A stretch of DNA of 18,558 nucleotides from Patescibacteria group bacterium (GCA_003512705.1 DOPF01000018.1:2566-21123), one strand, 5' to 3'. Numbered from the stretch's first letter, positions 1-6,832 are shown. Notes: a model not told the origin generated them from the sequence alone. Program-made: numbers and translations.

Positions 1-375
1 CAACGCGGTAAGCCGCGGGGATTAAATTTTATTGATGCGGTAATTAAATTGTCACAGGAACAGCCGGAGGTAAAAATAGTGAATGATCAATTTGGCAAAC
101 CAACCGCAACCAAAGACTTAGCTGTAGCGACTTATAATTTGTGGCATAGTAATAATCAGCCGGGAATTTATCATATAGTAAACGAGGGTGTGGCCACCTG
201 GTATGATGTGGCCAAGGAAGTATTTCTGCTCAAGAATATTACTATCCCTTTGGTAGGTATTGCTTCTGCCGACTATCCCGTAAAAGCCACTAGGCCCCAG
301 CACGCTGTTTTGCTTAATACGAAACTACCTCATTTGCGAACTTGGCAAGAGGCATTGAAGGAATACTTAAGTTAA
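1..375 (+). CDS. rfbD: dTDP-4-dehydrorhamnose reductase, C-terminal part (partial)
   Basis: The reading frame is open from the first base of the window and ends at TAA 373-375, so this is the last 124 codons of a gene that starts outside. Sequence features such as GIYHIVNEGVATWYDVAKEV, the A-T-R-P motif (ATRPQHAVL) and a terminal TWQEALKEYL match the C-terminal substrate-binding part of RmlD/RfbD short-chain dehydrogenases. This enzyme reduces dTDP-4-keto-L-rhamnose with NAD(P)H as the last step of dTDP-L-rhamnose synthesis in the cytoplasm. The Rossmann fold and the Tyr-Lys catalytic pair lie upstream and cannot be seen. The original rfbA start lay only 14 bp downstream (390), consistent with an rfbD-rfbA operon. 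A related NAD-dependent epimerase is the main alternative. Confidence 0.82.
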   Translation, partial: QRGKPRGLNFIDAVIKLSQEQPEVKIVNDQFGKPTATKDLAVATYNLWHSNNQPGIYHIVNEGVATWYDVAKEVFLLKNITIPLVGIASADYPVKATRPQHAVLLNTKLPHLRTWQEALKEYLS

Positions 376-388
376 GGTAATATCCGAT

Positions 389-416
389 TATGAAAGGTGT
401 TATTTTAGCCGGCGGC
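389..416 (+). repeat. 28-bp direct repeat, left copy (rfbA start duplication)
   Basis: Bases 389-416 are identical to 1412-1439 and cover one base before the ATG plus the first nine codons of rfbA. Identity stops abruptly on both sides. The hexamer TAATAG follows this copy directly (417-422) and also precedes the right copy directly (1406-1411). This is the layout expected for a target duplication flanking an insert, with a 1023-bp period. Confidence 0.9.
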
Positions 417-419
417 TAA
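390..419 (+). pseudogene. rfbA: orphan 5' fragment of rfbA (9 codons then stop)
   Basis: ATG at 390 opens MKGVILAGG and then runs straight into TAA at 417-419. These nine codons are base-for-base the first nine of the intact rfbA at 1413. Lying 14 bp after the rfbD stop, this is most simply the original rfbA start, cut off by the 995-bp insert that follows. It could still be translated as a nonapeptide, but there is no sign that it has a function. Confidence 0.75.
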
Positions 420-441
420 TAGAGTCGGGGCAATTACTCCG

Positions 442-464
442 TATTGTTGATGACAATATTTTTT
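442..464 (+). terminator. possible intrinsic terminator after rfbD
   Basis: Stem TATTGT (442-447) and ACAATA (453-458) with loop TGATG are followed by six T (459-464). The stem is AT-rich and only 6 bp, so strength is doubtful. It sits inside the insert just after rfbD and would separate rfbD transcription from the downstream genes. Confidence 0.4.
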
Positions 465-478
465 CCCTTTATTTCTCA

Positions 479-496
479 CCCGCCCTTTTGGGCGGG
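479..496. repeat. GC-rich hairpin
   Basis: Perfect 7-bp stem CCCGCCC (479-485) and GGGCGGG (490-496) with loop TTTT. There is no T-run after it on the plus strand, so it is not a classic terminator. Its arms resemble the GC-rich hairpin at 18471-18496. The surrounding 420-625 stretch holds no gene I can support, only this hairpin, the upstream terminator-like stem and a short ATTACATG/ATTACATC/ATTACATC tandem near 584-608. Confidence 0.6.
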
Positions 497-625
497 GGGA
501 GTTTGTATTATTGGTTCTAATTTGGTCAATATTTATTATTCTTATTTATTACATTTTTATTTATTTTATTCCCGGCTGCACTATTACATGATTACATCAT
601 TACATCCCGAAAAATATCACGACAC

Positions 626-650
626 ATTTTGTCCCGATCGGGACATTTTA
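626..650. repeat. palindromic 25-mer, left copy, upstream of PaaX/Cas2-like gene
   Basis: The core TGTCCCGATCGGGACA (630-645) is a perfect 16-bp palindrome. The whole 25-mer is identical to 1240-1264 on the other side of the gene. It lies directly against the -35 region of the predicted promoter (646-651), so it is well placed as an operator for the downstream HTH protein. It may instead be a transposon-like boundary or a REP-type palindrome. Confidence 0.85.
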
Positions 651-674
651 CCGCCAATATATTTATGGTATACT
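646..674 (+). promoter_or_regulatory. putative promoter of the PaaX/Cas2-like gene
   Basis: TTTTAC (646-651), 17 bp, then TATACT (669-674), a 5/6 match to the -10 consensus. Transcription would start at about 681, within a few bases of the ATG at 683, giving a nearly leaderless mRNA. The -35 box abuts the palindrome at 630-645, so a protein bound there would compete with RNA polymerase. Confidence 0.5.
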
Positions 675-682
675 GTAAGTGT

Positions 683-1234
683 ATGAGTTCCAAAAAGTTA
701 CTACTGCCTATATCCAAATCTGTATTATACACCTTAGGTAGAATGGCCGAGGATGCTATCTGGTTTACTTTTAACTCCTACCGGTTCCGATCGGCTTTTA
801 ATAAAGGAGGGATTGAATATGCTCGATTATTAAAACGCCAATTGACCGAGGCGTCAATTAAACGATCTATTAGAGAGCTGGCGCGTAATAAATTTATCAA
901 AATAAAAAAGTTGGAAAAAAGACTCATAATCTCGCTAAATGACAAGGGCCGGTTAGCGTTGTTACAGAACCAGTTGCAGCATATAAAGCCGGGGGATGGT
1001 GTATGCACGGTAGTAGTATTTGATATACCAGAGGCGGCCAGTTCAGCTCGCCGGAAATTTCGCCGCTGGCTGAAAAATTGCCACTTTAAAATGTTGCAGC
1101 GCAGTGTTTGGATAACTGACCGTGATGTGGCTGATTTAGTGAATAAAGCCTTACCTAGTTTGCGACTGCCCGGTTGGATAATTACGCTAACTACACTATC
1201 GTCGATAGTCCATAAAAGTTATCAAAAGATTTAA
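683..1234 (+). CDS. PaaX-like transcriptional regulator with Cas2-like C-terminal domain
   Basis: 183 residues from ATG 683. The frame is open further upstream (ATG at 665, TTG at 629), but the TATACT box at 669-674 makes 683 the sensible start. Residues 1-100 look like a winged-helix domain (ASIKRSIRELARNKFIKIKK, then an ISLNDKGR wing). Residues 106-183 have the ferredoxin-like Cas2 pattern TVVVFDIPE (Asp114), RRKFRRWLKN and FKMLQRSVWI. This arrangement is known from PaaX-family C-terminal domains and is common in CPR genomes, where it is often labelled Cas2 although no CRISPR array is near; none is seen here. The likely role is DNA binding; nuclease activity is unproven. The gene sits alone in an insert splitting rfbD from rfbA and is bracketed by two identical palindromic 25-mers, suggesting autoregulation or a role in moving the segment. 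Confidence 0.8.
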   Translation: MSSKKLLLPISKSVLYTLGRMAEDAIWFTFNSYRFRSAFNKGGIEYARLLKRQLTEASIKRSIRELARNKFIKIKKLEKRLIISLNDKGRLALLQNQLQHIKPGDGVCTVVVFDIPEAASSARRKFRRWLKNCHFKMLQRSVWITDRDVADLVNKALPSLRLPGWIITLTTLSSIVHKSYQKI

Positions 1235-1239
1235 AACAT

Positions 1240-1264
1240 ATTTTGTCCCGATCGGGACATTTTA
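1240..1264. repeat. palindromic 25-mer, right copy, downstream of PaaX/Cas2-like gene
   Basis: Identical to 626-650, with the palindrome core at 1244-1259, nine bases after the stop codon at 1234. As RNA it would form an 8-bp stem with little or no loop followed by TTTTA, so a weak terminator role is possible. Its exact identity with the upstream copy argues for a protein-binding or element-boundary role. Confidence 0.85.
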
Positions 1265-1377
1265 TGACCAGCGTATTTTTTCAGATGGTGTTTTATTAAT
1301 GACTGCATCAAATCTGCTGTACACTGATATCAAGAATGTCCACCTACTAGGGTCTAGGCAGTGGCGTCGCGGCATAC

Positions 1378-1415
1378 TTGTATAGAAGGACAGTTTTTCA
1401 TACACTAATAGTATG
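1378..1415 (+). promoter_or_regulatory. putative rfbA promoter supplied by the insert
   Basis: TTGTAT (1378-1383), 17 bp, TACACT (1401-1406). The start of transcription would fall at about the ATG (1413), so rfbA may be leaderless. An inverted repeat CATAC-N7-GTATG (1399-1403 and 1411-1415) spans the -10 box and start codon. The promoter lies in the inserted segment and would replace read-through from rfbD. The match is modest. Confidence 0.4.
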
Positions 1416-1439
1416 AAAGGTGTTATTTTAGCCGGCGGC
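1412..1439 (+). repeat. 28-bp direct repeat, right copy (intact rfbA start)
   Basis: This is the second copy of the 28-mer and forms the start of the full-length rfbA reading frame. It is preceded by TAATAG (1406-1411), the same hexamer that follows the left copy. Confidence 0.9.
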
Positions 1440-2141
1440 CTAGGTACTAGGCTTAGGCCCATCACCAATGTTACTAATAAGCACTTGTTGCCAGTGTACA
1501 ACAAGCCAATGATTTATTATCCTTTGGAAACTTTAATGAAGGCGGGGATAAAGGACATTTTAATTGTCTCGGGGCCTGAACACGCTGGGCACTTCTTGCA
1601 CTTGTTAGGATCGGGTAAAGAGTTTGGGGTTAGCTTGTCTTATGAATTGCAAGATGAGCCGGGGGGTATTGCCCAGGCGTTGGGTTTGGCCGAAGATTTT
1701 TCTGATACCGAGCCAGTGGCAGCTATTTTAGGCGATAATATATTTGAAGATGATTTATCTGATGTTATTAAAAAGTTTATGTCCTCGCCCAGCGGCGGGC
1801 ATATATTTTTAAAAGAGGTTACCGACCCCCAGCGCTTTGGTGTGGCCGAGGTAGCAGGTGATAAAATTGTAAAAATAATAGAAAAACCGAAAAAACCCAC
1901 CAGTAACTTGGCTGTAACCGGTTTATATTTATACGATAGCCAGGTATTTTCGGTGATTAAAACTTTAAAACCCTCGGGTCGCGGCGAACTGGAAATAACT
2001 GATGTTAATAACGCTTATGTGGGGCAAGGTAAAATGACCTTTACAGTTGTTAAAGGTTCGTGGACAGATGCGGGGACGTTTGAATCTCTGTTGCGGGCGA
2101 ATTTGCAGGCGGCGCGCCAGCAGGGAGTGAACCTTCAGTAA
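1413..2141 (+). CDS. rfbA: glucose-1-phosphate thymidylyltransferase
   Basis: 242 residues. The nucleotidyltransferase signature GGLGTRLRPIT is at residues 8-18, followed by NKHLLPVYNKPMIYYPLE; AAILGDNIFEDD carries the metal-binding Asp and EVTDPQRFGVAEV the sugar-nucleotide region. The length fits the short form of RmlA/RfbA, which lacks the extra C-terminal helices of the about 290-residue enzyme. It couples dTTP and glucose-1-phosphate to dTDP-glucose, the first step of dTDP-rhamnose synthesis, and so belongs with the rfbD-like gene upstream. There is no Shine-Dalgarno before the ATG; the start is fixed by the conserved MKGVILAGG. The last 92 bp overlap the convergent gene on the minus strand. 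Its first 27 coding bases are duplicated at 390-416. Confidence 0.93.
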   Translation: MKGVILAGGLGTRLRPITNVTNKHLLPVYNKPMIYYPLETLMKAGIKDILIVSGPEHAGHFLHLLGSGKEFGVSLSYELQDEPGGIAQALGLAEDFSDTEPVAAILGDNIFEDDLSDVIKKFMSSPSGGHIFLKEVTDPQRFGVAEVAGDKIVKIIEKPKKPTSNLAVTGLYLYDSQVFSVIKTLKPSGRGELEITDVNNAYVGQGKMTFTVVKGSWTDAGTFESLLRANLQAARQQGVNLQ

Positions 2142-3471
2142 CTAGTAGCCGGATTAAGCCATTTTGAGTTTGCATGGTAATCACCTTGCTTTGCGGCTCT
2201 ATAAAAAGGTCGGTTATGGATTGGTCTTGAGTAGATAAAACCCAGCTTTGTTGGTGATCTCTGGAATCTAGCTCTAAAGCCACTAGTTGACCGCCGGTGT
2301 TAAGCAAAACATATTGATCATTATACCAACGCGCTTGGTTTATAACCGAACTTACCCGGTATAACAGGTTAGTCTGCTCAGTGTCGAAATTATAACTCCA
2401 CACTTCAAAGTTATTATAAAAGATAATTTTATTAGCATCTTGAGACCAGTCAATGTTGATGGCTTGGTCGATTTTTGTGACTGAACGAAAGTTTTTTAAA
2501 GGCGAGCGCAGTAGATAAAGTTGGTGGCGGTTAGAGTCTAATAAAGGTAGCCAATTACTCGATTGCTCTAAGAAGACATAATCAGTCGAAAGTGGTAGGG
2601 GTTCAGTTAACGGCACCTCTTGTAAATTTTTTGGATTTAAAATTTTTAAGGCCACGCCGCCTTTATTTTGTTCACTTAACAAGTATAAAAGACCTTGATG
2701 ATGTTGAAAATCAATTATTTGGTCGCGGCTTAGTAATTTGGCCGAATTAGTGCCTAAATCAAATTCATACAATTCGGTGGCGGTAGCGAAGTAGACCACG
2801 CTATTATCATCAGCCGACCAGTGCATAATTTTAGGGGACAGTGTGGCGGGCAAGCTAATAGCAGTGGTAGTATTATCAGTCAAATTAGTTATCTGCCAAC
2901 CGGCATCTATTACATTGAGTAAAATTTGTCGACTAGACGGCGACCATTCTAAGTAAGTTATTTTATCGGCCGCCGGGCGGCTTATTAAGGCCGAGTCGCC
3001 GGAGGCTAAATTATGCAGCCACAAACCAGCGCCTAAACCTTGGTTGGATAAGAACAATAAATTTTGCCGATTGGGTGCCAACCAGGTTTTCACCCGCGAA
3101 GTGTCGGGCAATAACGTGCCCGCCTGCTCGTTAGGCCACAACTTTATTTTACCAGTTTGGGTTACCTGGCCGCTTTTAACGGACAATTTTTTGGTCCAAG
3201 TTTGGAAGCCGTCAAGTTGTACCGTTACCTCATATTCATCGGGCGCCAGGCGGCTCCAGTTTAATGGCGTTAAGGCCGTGGCGGTTTGTTGGGTGATTCT
3301 TACTGGTGCCCCCGCTGGTACTGACTCTACGGTAATGGCGCCGGTTTTTTCAATACGACCCTTTAGTTTATTGTATTTATAACCCTGAGCGTATAAAAGC
3401 AAAACCACCGCCGCGACTGCAAATAGGGCGATAAAGCCAATATATATAATTCGGCGATACTTTAAATCCAT
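2050..3471 (-). CDS. membrane-anchored PEGA-domain / beta-propeller-like protein
   Basis: 473 residues. A short basic N-terminus and one membrane segment (about residues 8-28) are followed by a PEGA domain (about 44-112: GAITVESVPAGAPVRI ... APDEYEVTVQLDGFQTW). The remainder is built of WD40/TolB-like blade repeats such as ITYLEWSPSSRQILLN, IMHWSADDNSVVYFA, NIDWSQDANKIIFYN and QARWYNDQYVLLN. The propeller should lie outside the membrane and bind protein or glycan; no enzyme motif is visible. The type is frequent in CPR genomes and uncharacterised. The end is low-complexity (Pro/Ala/Ser-rich) and overlaps the rfbA 3' end by 92 bp. It is divergent from murA across a 65-bp gap. No Shine-Dalgarno is seen. 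Confidence 0.85.
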   Translation of the reverse strand: MDLKYRRIIYIGFIALFAVAAVVLLLYAQGYKYNKLKGRIEKTGAITVESVPAGAPVRITQQTATALTPLNWSRLAPDEYEVTVQLDGFQTWTKKLSVKSGQVTQTGKIKLWPNEQAGTLLPDTSRVKTWLAPNRQNLLFLSNQGLGAGLWLHNLASGDSALISRPAADKITYLEWSPSSRQILLNVIDAGWQITNLTDNTTTAISLPATLSPKIMHWSADDNSVVYFATATELYEFDLGTNSAKLLSRDQIIDFQHHQGLLYLLSEQNKGGVALKILNPKNLQEVPLTEPLPLSTDYVFLEQSSNWLPLLDSNRHQLYLLRSPLKNFRSVTKIDQAINIDWSQDANKIIFYNNFEVWSYNFDTEQTNLLYRVSSVINQARWYNDQYVLLNTGGQLVALELDSRDHQQSWVLSTQDQSITDLFIEPQSKVITMQTQNGLIRLLVTEGSLPAGAPPANSPATEIQTSPHLSTNL

Positions 3472-3536
3472 AGGGTTGATTTTCTTTTTTCAACTCGCTA
3501 CTATATGGTTAGTTATTATCCGTTATCCATTGTAAC
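3472..3536. promoter_or_regulatory. short divergent intergenic region between the PEGA gene and murA
   Basis: These 65 bp must hold promoters for both divergent genes. TATTAT (3514-3519) could be the murA -10 box but lacks a convincing -35. GTTGA (3475-3479) and TCAAC (3490-3494) form a small inverted repeat next to the start of the minus-strand gene. Neither gene has a Shine-Dalgarno sequence here. Confidence 0.3.
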
Positions 3537-4790
3537 ATGAGTTCATTTGTCATAGAAGGCGGGGCTAAGCTTTCTGGAACTATCAAGATTCCCGGGGCCA
3601 AGAACGCCGCCACCCCTATACTCGCCGCCTGTTTATTAACCCGTGAGGAGTGTGTTATCCATAATGTTCCGGAAATTACTGACGTGGATAAAATGTTGAA
3701 TTTGTTAAAAGAATTAGGCGCCCAAGTTAAACGCGATGGGGCCACGGTTCGGGTACGGGCCGATGACATAAGTTTGAGCGCACTGTCGACCAACGATGTT
3801 AAGGCGATGCGTTCATCAGTGTTGCTAATGGGGCCGTTACTTGCCCGGCTAAAAAATGTAAGATTGCCCGAGCCCGGCGGTTGCATTATTGGTAATCGGC
3901 CGTTAAGCGCTCACTTGGCTGGATTAGAACAGATGGGCGTAACTGTGAAAATGGACGGCGAATTTTATGAACTGACGGCAACGACTTTATCCGGAGCCCA
4001 CGTTACATTGTGGGAGTTCTCTGTGACAGCAACCGAAAATTTAGTTATGGCTGCCACTCTGGCTAAAGGGATAACGACTATTGACATCGCCGCCGCCGAA
4101 CCGCATGTTCAGGACTTGTGTAACTTTTTAAACACGCTGGGCGCTAAAATAAGCGGCGTGGGAACTCATAGTTTAACCATCGCCGGTGTAGATAAACTTC
4201 ATGGGGGCGAATATACAATTATTCCCGACCCCATAGAAGCTGGTACTTGGGCGGCCCTGGCTACAGTTACCAGGGGGAGTGTGGAAATATCTCCGGTTCA
4301 GCCACAGTACTTAGGATTAGTGCTACATAATTTAAAAAGTATCGGCGCGCAAGTAGAAGTTGACGGTCAGGTGATGCAAGTTAAGTCAACCCGGCAGTTA
4401 AAACCATTTACCAAACTCCAAGCTTTGCCTTATCCCGGCTTTCCTACCGATTTACAAGCGCCTTTTTCTGTTTTGGCCACGCAGGCGGCTGGCACCTCAC
4501 TGATTCAGGATCCGCTATACGAAGGGCGTTTAAACCATATATCAGAGCTCATAAAAATGGGTGCCAATGCGATTATTGCCGATCCACATCGCGTAGTTAT
4601 CACTGGGCCCACTCCGCTTTATGGGCGCGAAATAAAATCGTTCGACTTGCGAGCCGGCGTGAGCCTGATAATTGCTGCGTTGATGGCTGAAGGTCAGACT
4701 ATTATAAGTGATGCCGAAGTGGTGGACCGAGGTTATGAAAAATTAGAAAGCCGCCTGCGGGCCTTGGGTGCTAATATAAAAAGACAGTAA
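3537..4790 (+). CDS. murA: UDP-N-acetylglucosamine 1-carboxyvinyltransferase
   Basis: 417 residues, the usual length. It transfers enolpyruvate from PEP to UDP-GlcNAc, the first committed step of peptidoglycan synthesis, in the cytoplasm. Visible signatures are IPGAKNAATPILAA with the Lys22-Asn23 pair, the catalytic loop PEPGGCIIGNRP with Cys116 (the residue alkylated by fosfomycin in other MurA enzymes), and YPGFPTDLQAPF with the catalytic Asp. The retained Cys predicts fosfomycin sensitivity at the target level, unlike MurA enzymes with Asp at this position. The end RGYEKLESRLRALGANI is typical. The ATG at 3537 gives the expected N-terminus; no Shine-Dalgarno precedes it. Confidence 0.96.
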   Translation: MSSFVIEGGAKLSGTIKIPGAKNAATPILAACLLTREECVIHNVPEITDVDKMLNLLKELGAQVKRDGATVRVRADDISLSALSTNDVKAMRSSVLLMGPLLARLKNVRLPEPGGCIIGNRPLSAHLAGLEQMGVTVKMDGEFYELTATTLSGAHVTLWEFSVTATENLVMAATLAKGITTIDIAAAEPHVQDLCNFLNTLGAKISGVGTHSLTIAGVDKLHGGEYTIIPDPIEAGTWAALATVTRGSVEISPVQPQYLGLVLHNLKSIGAQVEVDGQVMQVKSTRQLKPFTKLQALPYPGFPTDLQAPFSVLATQAAGTSLIQDPLYEGRLNHISELIKMGANAIIADPHRVVITGPTPLYGREIKSFDLRAGVSLIIAALMAEGQTIISDAEVVDRGYEKLESRLRALGANIKRQ

Positions 4791-4801
4791 AAATAAGGGC
4801 T

Positions 4802-4830
4802 TTGACGGCGCTTCCCAGGCATGGTAAAAT
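4802..4830 (+). promoter_or_regulatory. promoter of the ctpA-acyP-rplI-pyrG operon
   Basis: TTGACG (4802-4807), 17 bp, TAAAAT (4825-4830), each a 5/6 match, with an extended -10 TG at 4822-4823. Transcription would start at about 4837, leaving a leader of about 19 nt with no clear Shine-Dalgarno. No convincing terminator separates it from murA, so some read-through is possible. Confidence 0.7.
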
Positions 4831-4855
4831 TTCACTAGTTATTTAATTTTGGAAA

Positions 4856-6118
4856 ATGAATCTTTCTTCTCCCACCAGCGCAAAGCCCGGGGCTTCTTCC
4901 AGGAGGCCGGCTTCGGGGCCGCTGGTGATTTTGTTTATACTCGCGGGCTTTATTGCCGGCATCGTCGTGGGCCAGAGTTTTACCATTCAGGTTCCGGGTC
5001 CCGGTGGGCGTCAATTAGTAAATATCACCCGCACGGCCCCTAGCTACGTAAGTAAAGAGGTTGATTTTAATTTGTTTTGGCGAGTGTGGGATTATGTAAA
5101 GGCGAATTATTTGGTTCAGCCAATTACGGAGACGGATTTATTTTATGGCAGTCTTGAGGGTATGGTGGCGTCTTTAAGCGATCCTTATTCAGTTTTTATG
5201 GATCCGGCCATGGCCGAGCAGTTTAACAAAGAACTATCAGGCAGTTTTGAAGGTATTGGATCAGAGGTGGGCATAAAAAACGATCACTTAGTTATTATTG
5301 CGCCGCTACCGGATAGCCCAGCCGAACGCGCTGGTTTGCGGCCGGGGGATAGAGTTTTAGCTATTGGTGGTGTAGATACTTCTGGCTTGGCGTTAGATTA
5401 CGCGGTTAGTTTAATTAGAGGTAAGAGAGACACTAAAGTAAAGTTGGTTATTTTATCGTCGGGCGATACTGAACCGAAGGAATTAGAAATTGTACGGGCG
5501 GTTATCAAAGTTGATATATTGCGCTCGGAGCTAAAAACTTTGAGCAATGGTCGCAAAGTCGGTTACATGAGATTGGTTCATTTTACACAAGAGTCCGATG
5601 CCTCGTTTGTTAAAGCTTGGCAGGCCCTAGCCGCTCAAGGTGCGCAAGGTCTGATTCTAGATTTGCGAAATAACCCCGGCGGCTTTTTAGATATCGCGGT
5701 GGAGTTGGCCAGTCATTGGATAAAAGAGGGAACGGTGGTTAAAGAGCAATATACCGGCGCCCAAGTGAAGGTGCACGAAGCTAACGGTAAGGGTGAGCTA
5801 GGGGATTTACCGACAATTGTATTGGTAAATCAAGGTTCAGCGTCGGCGTCGGAAATCGTGGCCGGCGCTTTGCAAGATTACAAACTAGCCACCCTGGTGG
5901 GTGAAACCACGTTTGGAAAAGGGTCGGTTCAGGATTATCAAAGTTTTCCCGATGGTTCGTCTATTAAATTAACGATTGCCAACTGGTTAACACCACTAGG
6001 TCGGCAAATAGATAAGGAAGGTATAACCCCTGATATCATGGTGCCTTTAACTGCCGATGATTACGAGGCTGATAAAGATCCACAACTAGACAAAGCCTTA
6101 GAATTGTTAAGCTTGTAA
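4856..6118 (+). CDS. S41 family carboxy-terminal processing protease (CtpA/Prc type)
   Basis: 420 residues. A cytoplasmic Ser/Pro-rich tail (1-21) and one membrane anchor (about 22-40) place the catalytic part outside the membrane. A helical N-terminal region follows, then a PDZ domain (about 128-215: SFEGIGSEVGI, DSPAERAGLRPGDRVLAIGG) that should bind substrate C-termini. The protease core shows LILDLRNNPGG (267-276), NQGSASASEI with Ser330 and FGKGSVQ with Lys355; their 25-residue spacing matches the Ser-Lys dyad of the family. Such enzymes trim or degrade envelope proteins from their C-termini. It is first in a four-gene operon, and its TAA overlaps the next ATG by one base (TAATG), implying coupled translation. 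Confidence 0.93.
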   Translation: MNLSSPTSAKPGASSRRPASGPLVILFILAGFIAGIVVGQSFTIQVPGPGGRQLVNITRTAPSYVSKEVDFNLFWRVWDYVKANYLVQPITETDLFYGSLEGMVASLSDPYSVFMDPAMAEQFNKELSGSFEGIGSEVGIKNDHLVIIAPLPDSPAERAGLRPGDRVLAIGGVDTSGLALDYAVSLIRGKRDTKVKLVILSSGDTEPKELEIVRAVIKVDILRSELKTLSNGRKVGYMRLVHFTQESDASFVKAWQALAAQGAQGLILDLRNNPGGFLDIAVELASHWIKEGTVVKEQYTGAQVKVHEANGKGELGDLPTIVLVNQGSASASEIVAGALQDYKLATLVGETTFGKGSVQDYQSFPDGSSIKLTIANWLTPLGRQIDKEGITPDIMVPLTADDYEADKDPQLDKALELLSL

Positions 6119-6387
6119 TGAAACGCCGGCGTCTAGTTCTGGTCGGCCGAGTGCAAGGAGTAGGGTTACGGTACTTGATTGCAAAAAAAGCGCGGGCTAA
6201 TTCTTTGGTGGGTTTTGTGGCCAATTTACCCGATGGCCAGGTAGCCGCGGAAATACAAGGCAACGCCGCGGCGATAGATAATTTTACACAGTGGTTACAA
6301 ACCAGTCCAGGTTGGTCAAAGATTGATAATTTAACTTACCAAGACATTGCATTAACTGACGATAAAATATTTACTATTCATGATTAA
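6118..6387 (+). CDS. acyP: acylphosphatase
   Basis: 89 residues, the normal size. The GRVQGVGLRY motif carries the phosphate-binding Arg18 and GFVANLPDG the catalytic Asn36. The usual Phe before the Arg is replaced by Leu17. The enzyme hydrolyses acyl phosphates such as acetyl phosphate or carbamoyl phosphate in the cytoplasm; its physiological role in bacteria is poorly defined. The last eight bases overlap the start of rplI in the sequence ATGATTAA. Confidence 0.92.
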   Translation: MKRRRLVLVGRVQGVGLRYLIAKKARANSLVGFVANLPDGQVAAEIQGNAAAIDNFTQWLQTSPGWSKIDNLTYQDIALTDDKIFTIHD

Positions 6388-6832
6388 GGTTATTTTTTTA
6401 AAAAGTGTGCCGGGGGTTAAGGCGGGTCAAGTTAAGGAGGTCAGTGACGGCTATGCTTTAAATTATCTCTTACCTCAAGCTATAGCAGTTAAAGCTACCG
6501 CCAGTAAATTAGTCGAATTGGACCAAACGAAGTCGCGATTAGCCGAGCAAGATCGTCAAGCACTCGCGCGTGAATCGGACTGGTTAGGGGTTGTGGCCGG
6601 TAAAGTAGTGACGGTAAAAGCTAAGGCGTCACCCGAAGGCACATTGTATGCTGGCATCACCCCGGCCGCCGTGGCCGAGGCGATAAATCAACAATTCGGA
6701 TTAAAGCTAACCAAAAAAAATATTGATCTTGATTCAGCCGTAAAAGTTGTTGGTGATCATCCGGGGCAGGTTGTCTTGGGGCCGGACAAAAAGTCGCAAT
6801 TTATTATTAGAGTGCAAACCGACCATGATTAA
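6380..6832 (+). CDS. rplI: 50S ribosomal protein L9 (bL9)
   Basis: 150 residues, the full two-domain length. The N-terminal 23S rRNA-binding domain has the expected pattern: MIKVIFLKSVPGVKAGQVKEVSDGYALNYLLP (read in two parts, 1-16 and 17-32). The long connecting helix spans about 40-75, and the C-terminal domain contains LYAGITPAAVAEAI and GLKLTKKNI. L9 is one of the ribosomal proteins lost in some CPR lineages, so its presence helps narrow the host. It overlaps acyP upstream and pyrG downstream by the same eight bases, ATGATTAA. No Shine-Dalgarno is seen, which fits translation by coupling. Confidence 0.95.
   Translation: MIKVIFLKSVPGVKAGQVKEVSDGYALNYLLPQAIAVKATASKLVELDQTKSRLAEQDRQALARESDWLGVVAGKVVTVKAKASPEGTLYAGITPAAVAEAINQQFGLKLTKKNIDLDSAVKVVGDHPGQVVLGPDKKSQFIIRVQTDHD

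Noticed and set aside
584..608. ATTACATG/ATTACATC tandem as a microsatellite or iteron array
   Set aside because: Only three imperfect 8-bp units; too short to be meaningful alone.
444..686. 80-codon open frame upstream of the PaaX/Cas2-like gene
   Set aside because: Its composition reflects low-complexity AT-rich DNA, it crosses a hairpin and the palindrome, and it overlaps the real gene start; no family resemblance.
683..1234. Cas2 as evidence of a CRISPR-Cas system
   Set aside because: The protein has an N-terminal winged helix typical of PaaX-like regulators, and no cas1, other cas gene or repeat-spacer array is in the window.
4849..5043. 64-codon frame overlapping the start of the S41 protease
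   Set aside because: It is an out-of-frame shadow of the conserved membrane-anchor region of the protease gene.
6747..6824. Upstream start for pyrG at 6747
   Set aside because: The extra 26 residues are read from rplI in another frame and are absent from the family; ATG 6825 gives the normal N-terminus.
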